Of a DNA stretch of 64,000 nucleotides, positions 23,026 to 31,520 are shown piece after piece. The notes under the pieces are model-generated. The model searched no databases, had not been told where the DNA came from, and worked only from the letters and a program-made list of their open reading frames with translations. The stretch spans positions 1 through 64,000 of the forward strand of contig JAKSKV010000008.1 of the NCBI GenBank assembly GCA_024401555.1. Reading direction: 5' to 3'. The stretch comes from Paludibacteraceae bacterium. Lineage in GTDB: Bacteria > Bacteroidota > Bacteroidia > Bacteroidales > Paludibacteraceae. Both the position numbers and the translations under genes were made by a program. Each line of letters opens with the position of its first letter. Position 1 is the stretch's first letter.

Positions 23026-24831
23026 CTATTTCCTGCCTACCTCTTGGTACATTTGTTCGTCATCCTCTCGGATTGGAGTGCGTCCTTCGTTGGTGAGCAA
23101 CATATCACGGGTGAACCGATACGACTGGTAGGCGAAACTATCCGTCGGCTCGAAGTGGTCGGATTGGATATCCAGTAGGCCGCAGACGAAGTCGTAGATG
23201 AGGTCGTTGGTGAAATGCTTCTCCTTGTTGGCTACCATAGCCTCGTAGCGGTCGGGGTGTTCCGCGATGTATCGGTCGGAACAGTAGATGAACATTGGTA
23301 TTCTGACAGGGCCAAATCCTCTGAAGTTAGGACTCCTGCGTCCCATTGGGAGGTCTCCGTGGTCGGAGAAGTAGAACATTGCGCTTAGGTTCAGCCTCTC
23401 TTTGCAATATTCAAAGGCGGTCTGTAGCACATGGTCCGTATAGTGTAGTGAGGTACGGTATTGCTCCACTGTGTTGTCCGCTGTGCGGGAAGCCTCGCTG
23501 TAGGAGGCTGGGTAGCGGTTGGTGAAATTGAAATGGCTTCCCTTTAAATGCAATACTAAGAAGTTGTTCTTTTGGGGGTCCAACTCATCCAAGAAATCGA
23601 TTAGCGTCTCATCATATTGCGGTTTGCCCAAGTCTTGTTTGGTCCACTTCGCCACGTCGCAAGATTCCGCCACGAGGGTGATCGGTGTGTCCGCACTGCC
23701 CAAGTGACCTTGGTTGCTGTACCAATGGGTGGCGAAGCCCATTTTGCGGACGATGTCGATAATGGAGCAGGAGTCGTAAAAGGTCTTGTCGTTGTACTGG
23801 TTACGCTCCGTCAAGGCACGTTCCAGCGTTGGAACCGTTTGGTTGGCGCACGCATATGCGTTGGGTACCAAAAGGCAGTGCCGGCTATCTTTCGACAACT
23901 CCGATAACCAAGGTGTTGTCTCGCGAGGTTGCGGACGGAAGGCGCTCATGTAGTCACGCGAAGCGCTCTCTCCGATTACCATTACAATGGTTTTGGGACG
24001 CTCCTCGTTTAACGGCACGGCGGACGACACCTCTAACGCTTGCAGTCTCTTTTCTTTTTTCTCCCGGTAGATATAATTCCTTTGTTTGTAATCTTTGATG
24101 GTGCGCCAGAGCGTAACAAGTCCGGTGCGGGAGAATACGTTCCTCTTGGCGAAAAATAGGTAATAGAGGTAAATGACGAGAAGAAGCGCCTCGGCGACGA
24201 TGAGCCATGTGGGAAGACTCTCCGAATGACTAATCGAGAGGTTCCAACGACAGAGTGCCACGATGGCGACAATGGCCGCCACCAAAACCGACAATACTTT
24301 AGCGGGGTGGAAAGAGTGGTAAAACTCTATGATTTCGTTGATGTGAGTCTCTTGTATGGTCTTCATACCATTCGCATCCAAACACACATCGTACATCATG
24401 TAGTAGCCGATCTGAAAGATGCAGATGGCCAACATAACCAGCTCTATCGCAATGATCAATGGAACCAAAAATGGAGCCGCCATGGATAGGATATGGAGTG
24501 CTGTCAGGCATCCCCAAGCATAAATTCCGAAGGTGATGTCCATGAAGTGGTCATAGTCGCTTGCGGTTTTCCTGTTGGTCAGATGGTAGAGCAAGGGGTA
24601 GGTCACCATCCAAAGCCCCGCTACGAGGGTGGAGGAGAGGATGGCCTCTATCGTCAGGTATTGATGGGCCAAGGCGTCTGACAGCGCTGAGAGAATGGAG
24701 GTGGTCGCAAAACGGAATCCTTGTTGGTGTATGGATCGTTTGGAGATGCCTCGGTTGAGGTTCAAGTAACAGATCCAGCTGGTCGCATAGCAAAGCGAAA
24801 ACGCAATGATAAAAATTACTAATCCATTCAT
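23026..24831 (-). CDS. phosphoethanolamine-transferase-like membrane enzyme (sulfatase fold)
   Basis: A 601-residue protein with five hydrophobic segments in the first 210 residues, then a large periplasmic sulfatase-fold domain. The metal/nucleophile motif is VMVIGESASRDYMS, with Ser at about residue 289 where EptA-type enzymes have Thr. Further family lines are ETTPWLSEL, ATHWYSNQGHLG, HLKGSHFNF and FYFSDHGDLP. These enzymes move phosphoethanolamine from phosphatidylethanolamine to lipid A or surface glycans. The start at 24831 removes 23 residues of hydrophilic sequence and begins at the first membrane helix. It is a lone gene, convergent with the peroxidase gene. Confidence 0.82.
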   Translation of the reverse strand: MNGLVIFIIAFSLCYATSWICYLNLNRGISKRSIHQQGFRFATTSILSALSDALAHQYLTIEAILSSTLVAGLWMVTYPLLYHLTNRKTASDYDHFMDITFGIYAWGCLTALHILSMAAPFLVPLIIAIELVMLAICIFQIGYYMMYDVCLDANGMKTIQETHINEIIEFYHSFHPAKVLSVLVAAIVAIVALCRWNLSISHSESLPTWLIVAEALLLVIYLYYLFFAKRNVFSRTGLVTLWRTIKDYKQRNYIYREKKEKRLQALEVSSAVPLNEERPKTIVMVIGESASRDYMSAFRPQPRETTPWLSELSKDSRHCLLVPNAYACANQTVPTLERALTERNQYNDKTFYDSCSIIDIVRKMGFATHWYSNQGHLGSADTPITLVAESCDVAKWTKQDLGKPQYDETLIDFLDELDPQKNNFLVLHLKGSHFNFTNRYPASYSEASRTADNTVEQYRTSLHYTDHVLQTAFEYCKERLNLSAMFYFSDHGDLPMGRRSPNFRGFGPVRIPMFIYCSDRYIAEHPDRYEAMVANKEKHFTNDLIYDFVCGLLDIQSDHFEPTDSFAYQSYRFTRDMLLTNEGRTPIREDDEQMYQEVGRK

Positions 24832-25064
24832 TTTCAATTGGATAATGTTTGTTGCTGAAGGATTCGTCCTGCGAATCGGTTTCAGTGAATGACAATGCAA
24901 TTTTACGAATTTAAAATGAAATGGTCAACTCCTTTCTGTTGGAGCCCGTGTTTCTTTGGATTTTATGGTGGCCAATTTTGTTGTAAGTTTTCTCTATTGT
25001 TGCTAATTTCGCGGGTGTTCCATAGAGAGGAACGCATTTGTTGTATAAATTAAAAGTAATCGAG

Positions 25065-25709
25065 ATGGTGAAGCGTGTGTTAAGGTATGGTATGGTCGCT
25101 CTTTCGTTGTTCGTCGCTGGAAATGTGTCGGCTAAAGAGGATGTTCATGTCCCTACCAGTCATTTTATCTTTAAAGTGGACAAAGATTTAAAAGCCAATG
25201 TGGTAGATACCGCTCCGACGAGGTTGACGGAGGATGAGGCTTATATGTCTGCCAGGGAGTGGTTCGACAATCAATCGTGGACTAAATCGGAGGTGTTGGA
25301 GGAGGCTCGTCCCGCTGGCTTCACTTTTAGTATCGTTTTGAATACGAGAAGCCGTTATAATGTGATACTGGGAAAACTTATGAACGAAAACATCGCGTGT
25401 CAGGGAAGTCTCCTTGTGGAAGGCAATCATGTCGTGGTGAAATTCGAAGATATCCAGTTGCAGGAGATTGCCCAAGGATCATCATTCAAGAACTCCCAAA
25501 AACCGTTGAGTTATACCGTAAGGAAACGTGAACGTTTGATGGATGAGATCAAGGAGATCGAAGCGGACGAAACGCAAAAATCCAAGGCGAAGAAAAAAAA
25601 GGCGATCGAGGATTTGAATGATGAAATTGATGACCTTGACGACATCTTAATGGAGATTCACGAAGAGGTGTTGAAAGTCCTCAAAGACCTTAAAAAGTAT
25701 GTGAAATAG
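25065..25709 (+). CDS. DUF4468-type secreted protein
   Basis: A 214-residue protein with a signal peptide (about 1-21) and a domain in which ADEAY-like TEDEAYMSAREWFDNQ is followed by GKLMNENIACQGSLLVEG and VVKFEDIQLQEI. That strand-helix pattern is typical of the Bacteroidetes DUF4468 family, whose function is unknown. The last 70 residues are a strongly charged helix (coiled coil of Glu, Asp and Lys). The start at 25065 is preferred over 25038 because it begins the signal peptide directly. Confidence 0.6.
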   Translation: MVKRVLRYGMVALSLFVAGNVSAKEDVHVPTSHFIFKVDKDLKANVVDTAPTRLTEDEAYMSAREWFDNQSWTKSEVLEEARPAGFTFSIVLNTRSRYNVILGKLMNENIACQGSLLVEGNHVVVKFEDIQLQEIAQGSSFKNSQKPLSYTVRKRERLMDEIKEIEADETQKSKAKKKKAIEDLNDEIDDLDDILMEIHEEVLKVLKDLKKYVK

Positions 25710-25733
25710 TTGTTTCCAGGCAATCCTGGTAGA

Positions 25734-25770
25734 GCATCATCGAAGACTCTCTTCGGTGATGCTTTTTTTT
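25734..25770 (+). terminator. rho-independent terminator of the DUF4468 gene
   Basis: GCATCATCGAAG (25734-25745) pairs with CTTCGGTGATGC (25751-25762), one wobble, followed by eight T. Confidence 0.88.
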
Positions 25771-25831
25771 CAACACAACCGCCTAACCGCATTCGAAATC
25801 TTAATAAAGATTAAAAAAACCGTCCGGGCGT

Positions 25832-25882
25832 AAAAATATTTTATAATTATGTTGTAAAACATAAAACAACCCCATATCTTTG
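25832..25882 (+). promoter_or_regulatory. conserved promoter/operator block of small RNA copy A
   Basis: TATCTTTG at 25875-25882 is the -7 box. TTG at 25852-25854, 20 bases upstream, is the -33 element and lies inside a perfect palindrome TATGTT-GTAA-AACATA (25848-25863). The palindrome is identical in copy B (33825-33840). A repressor or activator site over the -33 element is a reasonable inference. Confidence 0.6.
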
Positions 25883-25887
25883 CATCG

Positions 25888-25963
25888 TGTTTTTCATGGT
25901 ATTAGATTTAAGGTTAAAAATTGACGAGGTTGGGATGTCGAGATGACATCCTTCTTTGTTTTT
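25888..25963 (+). ncRNA. putative small RNA / leader-peptide attenuator, copy A
   Basis: A transcript from the promoter above would run about 75 bases: a short leader, then the conserved block ATGGTATTAGATTTAAGG (25896-25913), then a hairpin GGATGTC/GACATCC (25933-25951) and a T-rich tail to 25963. The ATG opens a 16-codon frame (MVLDLRLKIDEVGMSR) whose stop lies in the hairpin. A second copy in the opposite orientation at 33732-33856 keeps the promoter, the ATG block and the hairpin but changes the bases between. This resembles a compact RNA family such as Bacteroidales-1, but I cannot confirm that. From 25964 to 26060 I see nothing further. Confidence 0.55.
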
Positions 25964-26060
25964 ATACCCCTCTTTACATGACCATTGACTTGTTCTCCCG
26001 TTGGTCGATAGACCTTCCCCTTTTATAGATTTTTAAGTACAATTCGTGGAGCGGGCTTTC

Positions 26061-26088
26061 TTGATATCATAAAATTTCCTTATTTTTG
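26061..26088 (+). promoter_or_regulatory. promoter of the porG-like/uppS/bamA operon
   Basis: TTG at 26061-26063 and TATTTTTG at 26081-26088 are 17 bases apart. A start of transcription near 26094 gives a leader of about 70 bases before the first gene. Confidence 0.6.
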
Positions 26089-26162
26089 CATGTTTTTGGT
26101 GAGGAGACAAAATATTACGACACAAAATCCGTTTCCTTCCTAAGGACAAATAGATTAAGGAA

Positions 26163-26879
26163 ATGACGCAACGAAATAATAAATACGGAGCAATTCTCCT
26201 CGTGGTTTTACTGGCTTGTCTCAATTTGGGGACATCGCAAGCCCAGGATCGCTATGTGGGAGAGTTTGGTCTGTTCGGAGGTGATTCGTATTACAACGGA
26301 GATGCGAATAACCGAAAAATTTTTTACGAGAACCACCTCGCCTATGGCGGTTTGTTGCGCTATTTCATCAACGACCGTGCCGTCTTGAAGTTGGATGTTG
26401 TTAGGGGAAAGGTATCTGGCGACACCCGTAATTTTGAGAATATGTTGCCGAATGGGGCTGAGGCCTCTTTCGAACAGAAATATTGGGATGTGGGATTGCA
26501 TGTGGAGCATAATTTCCTGAAATATGGTTTCGAGAGTTGGGACCGCGAAGTGAAGCGCCACACGCCGTATGTTTTGATCGGTCCCGGATTGACTGTCTAT
26601 GAACATTGGAGAGGAAACCACATCACCTTCAACCTCACTTTCGGTGTGGGCTATAAGTTCAAATTATGGAAACGCTGGAATCTTGGTTTCGAGTGGTCCA
26701 TGCGCAAATTGTTCGTAGACAATTTCGATGTGGTGAGTCCAGAGTCCAAAATTTTGAATGACCCATATCGTATGGGGTATCAGCCGTTAAAAAACAATGA
26801 CTACTATACTTGCGCGATGGTTTTCGTTTCGGTGGATCTCATCAAGCGGAAGTCCAAGTGTAATGTTTTAAGGAAATAA
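26163..26879 (+). CDS. PorG-like outer-membrane protein (DUF6089)
   Basis: A 238-residue protein with a signal peptide (about 1-27) and an eight-stranded-barrel look: EFGLFGGDSYYNGD, FYENHLAYGGLLRYFINDRAVLK, YVLIGPGLTVYEHWRG, FGVGYKFKLWKRWNLGFEW. This matches DUF6089/PorG, which in Porphyromonas gingivalis is encoded just before uppS and bamA and is needed for type IX secretion. The same gene order is seen here, with one base between this stop and uppS. Homologues also occur in species without type IX secretion, so a general envelope role is equally possible. Confidence 0.75.
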   Translation: MTQRNNKYGAILLVVLLACLNLGTSQAQDRYVGEFGLFGGDSYYNGDANNRKIFYENHLAYGGLLRYFINDRAVLKLDVVRGKVSGDTRNFENMLPNGAEASFEQKYWDVGLHVEHNFLKYGFESWDREVKRHTPYVLIGPGLTVYEHWRGNHITFNLTFGVGYKFKLWKRWNLGFEWSMRKLFVDNFDVVSPESKILNDPYRMGYQPLKNNDYYTCAMVFVSVDLIKRKSKCNVLRK

Positions 26880-26880
26880 T

Positions 26881-27621
26881 ATGAGTTACAAGGATCAAAT
26901 CGATATGAATCGCATACCACAGCATGTGGCTATCATCATGGATGGCAACGGACGCTGGGCCAAGTCTAAGGGATTGGACCGTATTTTCGGCCATCAGGAG
27001 GGTGTCGATTCTGTGGACAAAGTGATGGAAGCCGCCTCTGATTTGGGCGTGAAGTACATCACCTTATACGCGTTTTCCACTGAGAACTGGAACCGTCCGG
27101 AGACTGAGGTGAGCGCCTTGATGGAGATTCTTTCCCAAGCGTTGAGAAAATATATCGAGAAGATTTCCCGTAACAACGTCCGTCTTCTTGTCATTGGCGA
27201 CAAGTCTAGATTGTCGGAGGTGACGCTGAAGAATCTGAGCGAAGCCGAAGCGATGACCGCTGGCAACACAGGTCTTACGATGGTGTTGGCGATCAGTTAC
27301 TCCTCCCGATGGGAGATCATCGAGGCTGTCAAGGGAATCGCCACAAAGGCGAAAAGCGGAGAGTTGAACATCGATGAGATTGACGAACAACTGTTTTCCA
27401 ACCATTTGACGACTGCGGGTATCCCGGATCCTGATTTGCTCGTTAGAACCAGTGGAGAGTTACGTATTAGTAATTTCTTGATGTGGCAGTTGTCCTATTC
27501 GGAGCTTTATTTCACCTCGGTTAGTTGGCCTGAGTTTAAGAAGGAGCAATTCTTTGAGGCGATAGTGGATTACCAGAAGAGGGAGAGACGTTTCGGCAAG
27601 ACGAGTGAACAATTGGCTTAG
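26881..27621 (+). CDS. uppS: undecaprenyl diphosphate synthase
   Basis: A 246-residue cis-prenyltransferase that makes C55 undecaprenyl diphosphate, the lipid carrier for peptidoglycan and surface glycans. The catalytic start HVAIIMDGNGRWAKSKG (residues 15-31) carries the conserved Asp; the C-terminal RTSGELRISNFLMWQLSYSE and ELYFTSVSWPEF lines are typical. Length is normal. It lies between the porG-like gene (one base) and bamA (nine bases) in an envelope operon. Confidence 0.97.
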   Translation: MSYKDQIDMNRIPQHVAIIMDGNGRWAKSKGLDRIFGHQEGVDSVDKVMEAASDLGVKYITLYAFSTENWNRPETEVSALMEILSQALRKYIEKISRNNVRLLVIGDKSRLSEVTLKNLSEAEAMTAGNTGLTMVLAISYSSRWEIIEAVKGIATKAKSGELNIDEIDEQLFSNHLTTAGIPDPDLLVRTSGELRISNFLMWQLSYSELYFTSVSWPEFKKEQFFEAIVDYQKRERRFGKTSEQLA

Positions 27622-27630
27622 TTTATTAGA

Positions 27631-30324
27631 ATGAGGAAATTTTTATACATCTGCATACTTTGTTTATTCCCTGCGGTCCTTTCCGCGACTGTCAGATCGC
27701 TTGCCGCGCAATCTGCGTCGGAGGTCGATTCTGTAGCGGCTGTGGCGGATTCGGCTGCGACCCAATATGAATATGTACCATCCGTCTCCTATACGGATAC
27801 GCCCAAAGAATATGTCATTGAGGCGATTAATGTGAAGGGTGCCGATCGCTATGACAAAGCTGTCATCATCGGTTACTCAAGACTGAAGGTAGGCGATAAG
27901 ATCAAGGTGCCGGGAGAGCAGATTTCCAAGGCGGTGAAGAAATTCTGGAAACAGGGACTCTTCTCCGACGTGAAGATTTATGCCGACAAGGTGGTTGATA
28001 ATAAGATTTGGTTGACGATCGAGTTGCAGCAGCGGGAGCGTATCTCCGAAATCAATTTGACAGGCGTCAAGGAGAAGAAGAGAGAGGATATTTTGGGTGC
28101 GATTGAGATGAAAAAGAATGGTATCATCACGCCCAATATCATTGCCCGTACCAAGGCGGCCATTCAAAAGCATTTGAGTGGCGACGGCTATCGAAATGCG
28201 GACGTGGAGATTACCACTACGGACGACAGAACCAATCCTGGACATGTGATTGTCAATATCAATGTCGAGAAGAACGATAGGGTGAAGGTGCATCGCATCT
28301 ACATGACCGGTCTGGAACAAATGCCTGAAAACAAGGTAAAAAGGGGCATGAAGAAGACGAAGGAGAGAAAGTTGATCAACATCTTCAAGTCTAAGAAATT
28401 CATTGAGGCCGAGTATAAGAACGATAAGGGACTGGCCATTGACAAATTCAATGAGTACGGATTCCGTGACGCTACTTTGGTTGCGGATAGCATTGTCTCT
28501 TATGGCGAGAATAAGGTCGATATCTATATGACCTTCGAGGAGGGTAGGAAATACTATTTCCGCGACATCACTTGGGTAGGTAATACGATTTACTCCAGCG
28601 AGTTGTTGTCGAAGGCGTTGGGCATCAAAAAGGGTGATGTTTACAACCAAAAACTTTTGAACGACCGATTGATGGCCGATGATGACGCGATGTCCAACCT
28701 CTATTTGGACAATGGTTACCTATTCTTCAATGTGGATCCTGTCGAGGTGAAGGTGGAGGGTGACTCCATTGATTTGGAGATGCGCATCTACGAGGGCCAA
28801 CAGGCGGTGATCAACAATGTGGTGATCTCAGGTAACAATTCAATCTATGAGAATGTGATTCGACGAGAGCTTCGCACCAAACCAGGTGATCTGTTCAGCA
28901 AGACCAATCTACAACGTTCCGCGCGTGAGTTGGCCGCAACAGGTCAGTTCAACCCTGAGAAGATGGACATCCGTCCTGAACCAAACCCTGAGAACGGAAC
29001 GGTGGATATCGTCTACAATTTGGAGCAGAAGAAGAATGACCAGGTGGAACTCTCCTTCGGTTGGGGACAGACCGGCGTGACGGGATCGCTTGGATTGAAG
29101 TTCACCAACTTCTCTATCCGAAATATCTTTAACAAGAATGCTTACCGTCCATTGCCACAGGGTGACGGACAGAATTTCTCCCTATCATTCTCCACCAATG
29201 CGCGTTATTATTCATCCGCGAGCATCAGCTTCATGGAGCCTTGGTTGGGCGGAAAGAGCCCTACATCATTGTCCGCATCAGTCTATTGGTCAAAGCAGTC
29301 GGGTGTGAACAACCGCTATTACAACGACAATTACTACAACAATTATTATAACAACTTCGATGATAGTTATAGTAATTACGCCAACGCTGTGGACCGTGAT
29401 AAGTACATCATGACGTTGGGTGGATCCATTGGAATTGGAAAACGTTTGAAGTGGCCGGATGATTACTTCTCGATCTATTGGGATCTTTCGTACAGACACT
29501 ATTCGTTGAAAAACTGGAACTATTTGGAAATCTCCGATGGAGCGGCCAACAACTTGAGCATTAGTGCCACTTGGTCGCGCAACTCGTTGGATAACCCATA
29601 CTATACGAGAAAGGGATCCAAACTTTCATTGATGGTCCAATTGACTCCACCATACTCTAAATTCAAGGATAACAGCCGCATCGTCGAGTTGGTGGACAAG
29701 TACCGCGCCGGCGATCCGAATGAAGAACACAGAGGGTTGTCCGACAGTGAGTACAAGGAGATGCAGCAAGATCTTTACAAGTGGATCGAGTATTGTAAGT
29801 TTGAGTTCAAAATGCAAACCTTCACACCGCTCTCGTCCAACCAGAAATTGGTCTTGATGACACGTGCGGAGTATGGTTTCTTGGGCTTCTACGACTCTTA
29901 CCACCGCTCTCCATTCGAGCGTTATTATGTGGGTGGTGACGGTATGACCGGTTATAGTTACACCTATGCCACCACGGCGGTGAAGTTGCGTGGTTACGAC
30001 AATGGTGTCTTGACGCCAAAAGATCCAATCACCAAGCAAGACGCAGGAAATATCTACACTCGCCTCTCTTTGGAGTTGAGATATCCTATTATGCTTGAAA
30101 CATCCACGACCATTTATGTGTTGGCTTTCGCCGATGCGGGTAACGCATGGCGTGACTTCCGTAGTTTCAATCCATTCGATTTGAAGCGTTCCGTCGGTAT
30201 CGGCGCGCGTGTCTTCTTGCCGATGATCGGTTTGATCGGTGTCGATTGGGGATATGGATTTGACCTTTCCAAAAACGCAGGAGGTGGAAGCAATTGGCAC
30301 TTTGTGATCGGTCAAGAGTTTTAA
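27631..30324 (+). CDS. bamA: outer-membrane protein assembly factor BamA
   Basis: An 897-residue Omp85 protein with a signal peptide, a run of POTRA domains (about residues 60-470, for example ISEINLTGVKEKKREDIL and INNVVISGNNSIYENVIRREL) and a C-terminal barrel. The conserved loop-6 RGY is in KLRGYDNG, and the chain ends in Phe (GQEF) as needed for barrel insertion. BamA folds beta-barrel proteins into the outer membrane. An insert rich in Tyr and Asn near residues 555-580 (NNRYYNDNYYNNYYNN) is an unusual surface-loop feature. Two skp genes follow, giving a complete assembly unit. Confidence 0.96.
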   Translation: MRKFLYICILCLFPAVLSATVRSLAAQSASEVDSVAAVADSAATQYEYVPSVSYTDTPKEYVIEAINVKGADRYDKAVIIGYSRLKVGDKIKVPGEQISKAVKKFWKQGLFSDVKIYADKVVDNKIWLTIELQQRERISEINLTGVKEKKREDILGAIEMKKNGIITPNIIARTKAAIQKHLSGDGYRNADVEITTTDDRTNPGHVIVNINVEKNDRVKVHRIYMTGLEQMPENKVKRGMKKTKERKLINIFKSKKFIEAEYKNDKGLAIDKFNEYGFRDATLVADSIVSYGENKVDIYMTFEEGRKYYFRDITWVGNTIYSSELLSKALGIKKGDVYNQKLLNDRLMADDDAMSNLYLDNGYLFFNVDPVEVKVEGDSIDLEMRIYEGQQAVINNVVISGNNSIYENVIRRELRTKPGDLFSKTNLQRSARELAATGQFNPEKMDIRPEPNPENGTVDIVYNLEQKKNDQVELSFGWGQTGVTGSLGLKFTNFSIRNIFNKNAYRPLPQGDGQNFSLSFSTNARYYSSASISFMEPWLGGKSPTSLSASVYWSKQSGVNNRYYNDNYYNNYYNNFDDSYSNYANAVDRDKYIMTLGGSIGIGKRLKWPDDYFSIYWDLSYRHYSLKNWNYLEISDGAANNLSISATWSRNSLDNPYYTRKGSKLSLMVQLTPPYSKFKDNSRIVELVDKYRAGDPNEEHRGLSDSEYKEMQQDLYKWIEYCKFEFKMQTFTPLSSNQKLVLMTRAEYGFLGFYDSYHRSPFERYYVGGDGMTGYSYTYATTAVKLRGYDNGVLTPKDPITKQDAGNIYTRLSLELRYPIMLETSTTIYVLAFADAGNAWRDFRSFNPFDLKRSVGIGARVFLPMIGLIGVDWGYGFDLSKNAGGGSNWHFVIGQEF

Positions 30325-30383
30325 AATAGAAGTCTGAACTAGGGGTTCTGAATTTGAATGTTATACCAAAAAACAATAGGAAT

Positions 30384-30896
30384 ATGAAGAAATTATTGAT
30401 GACATTATTGGCGATGGGCGCTATGTTCTGCGCTTCCGCCCAAAAGGTTGCCGTACTTGATATGGATTATATTTTGAAGAATATCCCAATGTATGAATCC
30501 GCTAACGAGCAATTGAAGCAAATCTCCCAAAAGTGGCAAAAAGAGGTCGAGACGAAGAATGAGGAGGCGAAGATCCTTTACAAGAACTATCAAACAGAGG
30601 TGGTATTCTTGTCTGATGAGATGAAGGTGAAGAAAGAGAACGAGATCGTCGCTAAGGAGAAGGAGGCTAATGAGTTGAAGCGTAAGTACTTTGGCCCAGA
30701 GGGTGAGTTCTTCAAGAAGAGAGAGAGTTTGATGAAGCCTATCCAAGATGAGGTCTATGTTGCAGTTAAGTCCGTTTCCGACACAAAGGGTTATACTGTT
30801 GTATTGGATAAGGCCTCAAGCCAGAACCTGATCTACTTCTCGGTGAAGGCTGATATCAGCGATGAGGTGTTGCAAAAATTGGGTTATGCGAAATAA
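30384..30896 (+). CDS. skp: periplasmic chaperone Skp/OmpH, first copy
   Basis: A 170-residue secreted protein with a signal peptide (about 1-20, ending ASAQ), then AVLDMDYILKNIPMYESANEQL, a long charged coiled-coil (about 35-120) and the closing VSDTKGYTVVLDKAS segment. This is the Skp/OmpH layout. Skp holds unfolded outer-membrane proteins on the way to BamA, encoded just upstream. The start at 30384 begins at the signal peptide; an earlier in-frame ATG at 30360 is less likely. Confidence 0.9.
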   Translation: MKKLLMTLLAMGAMFCASAQKVAVLDMDYILKNIPMYESANEQLKQISQKWQKEVETKNEEAKILYKNYQTEVVFLSDEMKVKKENEIVAKEKEANELKRKYFGPEGEFFKKRESLMKPIQDEVYVAVKSVSDTKGYTVVLDKASSQNLIYFSVKADISDEVLQKLGYAK

Positions 30897-30948
30897 TCAT
30901 TAATTTCGTGTCGTAATTAATTTAGAAAGAATATTAAAAATTATAGTT

Positions 30949-31455
30949 ATGCGTAAAAATTTAGTAGCATTGTTGTTCTTGGCTATGCCAATGTTGGGTA
31001 TGGCTCAAAACACGCAGATCAAGTTGGGTTACTTGGATGTTCAGGCATTGTTCATGTCTTTGCCAGAGGTTGCTTCCATTGAAGGTTCTTTGAAGGAGCT
31101 CGCGTCTCAACACGAGGCTGAGATCAAGAGAATGGAAGATGAGTACACCCGTAAGATGATGGAGTACAAAGAGGGCGAAGCGAAATGGGACGAAGCGATC
31201 AAGAGAAATAGAATGGAGGAGTTGCAAACCATCCAGCAAAAGGTGCAACTTTACTACCAACAAGCTCAAACCATGTTGCAACAAAAGCAAGAGGATTTGC
31301 AAGCTCCTATCCGCGAGAAGTTGCGTAAGACCATTGATGAGGTGGGTGCTGAGAATGGCTTCCTCTACATCTATGATTTGAACGCTTTGCTTTACAAGTC
31401 AGCGGATGCGATCGATGTGACTCCATTGATCAAGAAGAAATTGGGCGTTAAGTAA
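30949..31455 (+). CDS. periplasmic chaperone Skp/OmpH, second copy
   Basis: A 168-residue paralogue of the preceding gene: signal peptide (about 1-20), LGYLDVQALFMSLPEVASIEGSL, a coiled-coil rich in Gln, Glu and Lys with the run MLQQKQEDLQ, and a C-terminal GAENGFLYIYDLNALLYK. Tandem skp genes behind bamA are common in Bacteroidetes. The two copies differ clearly in the coiled-coil tentacles, so client preference may differ. A terminator follows within 25 bases. Confidence 0.9.
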   Translation: MRKNLVALLFLAMPMLGMAQNTQIKLGYLDVQALFMSLPEVASIEGSLKELASQHEAEIKRMEDEYTRKMMEYKEGEAKWDEAIKRNRMEELQTIQQKVQLYYQQAQTMLQQKQEDLQAPIREKLRKTIDEVGAENGFLYIYDLNALLYKSADAIDVTPLIKKKLGVK

Positions 31456-31476
31456 TTCTTTATAGACCAATACGAA

Positions 31477-31504
31477 AAAGAGGGTTATCGCCCTCTTTTT
31501 TTTT
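31477..31504 (+). terminator. rho-independent terminator of the bamA-skp operon
   Basis: AAAGAGGG (31477-31484), a six-base loop and CCCTCTTT (31491-31498), running into a stretch of T to 31504. It lies only 16 bases before the chosen murI start, so murI is either read by leak-through or has a promoter I did not see. Confidence 0.8.
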
Positions 31505-31520
31505 CTAATTGCGTGAGATT

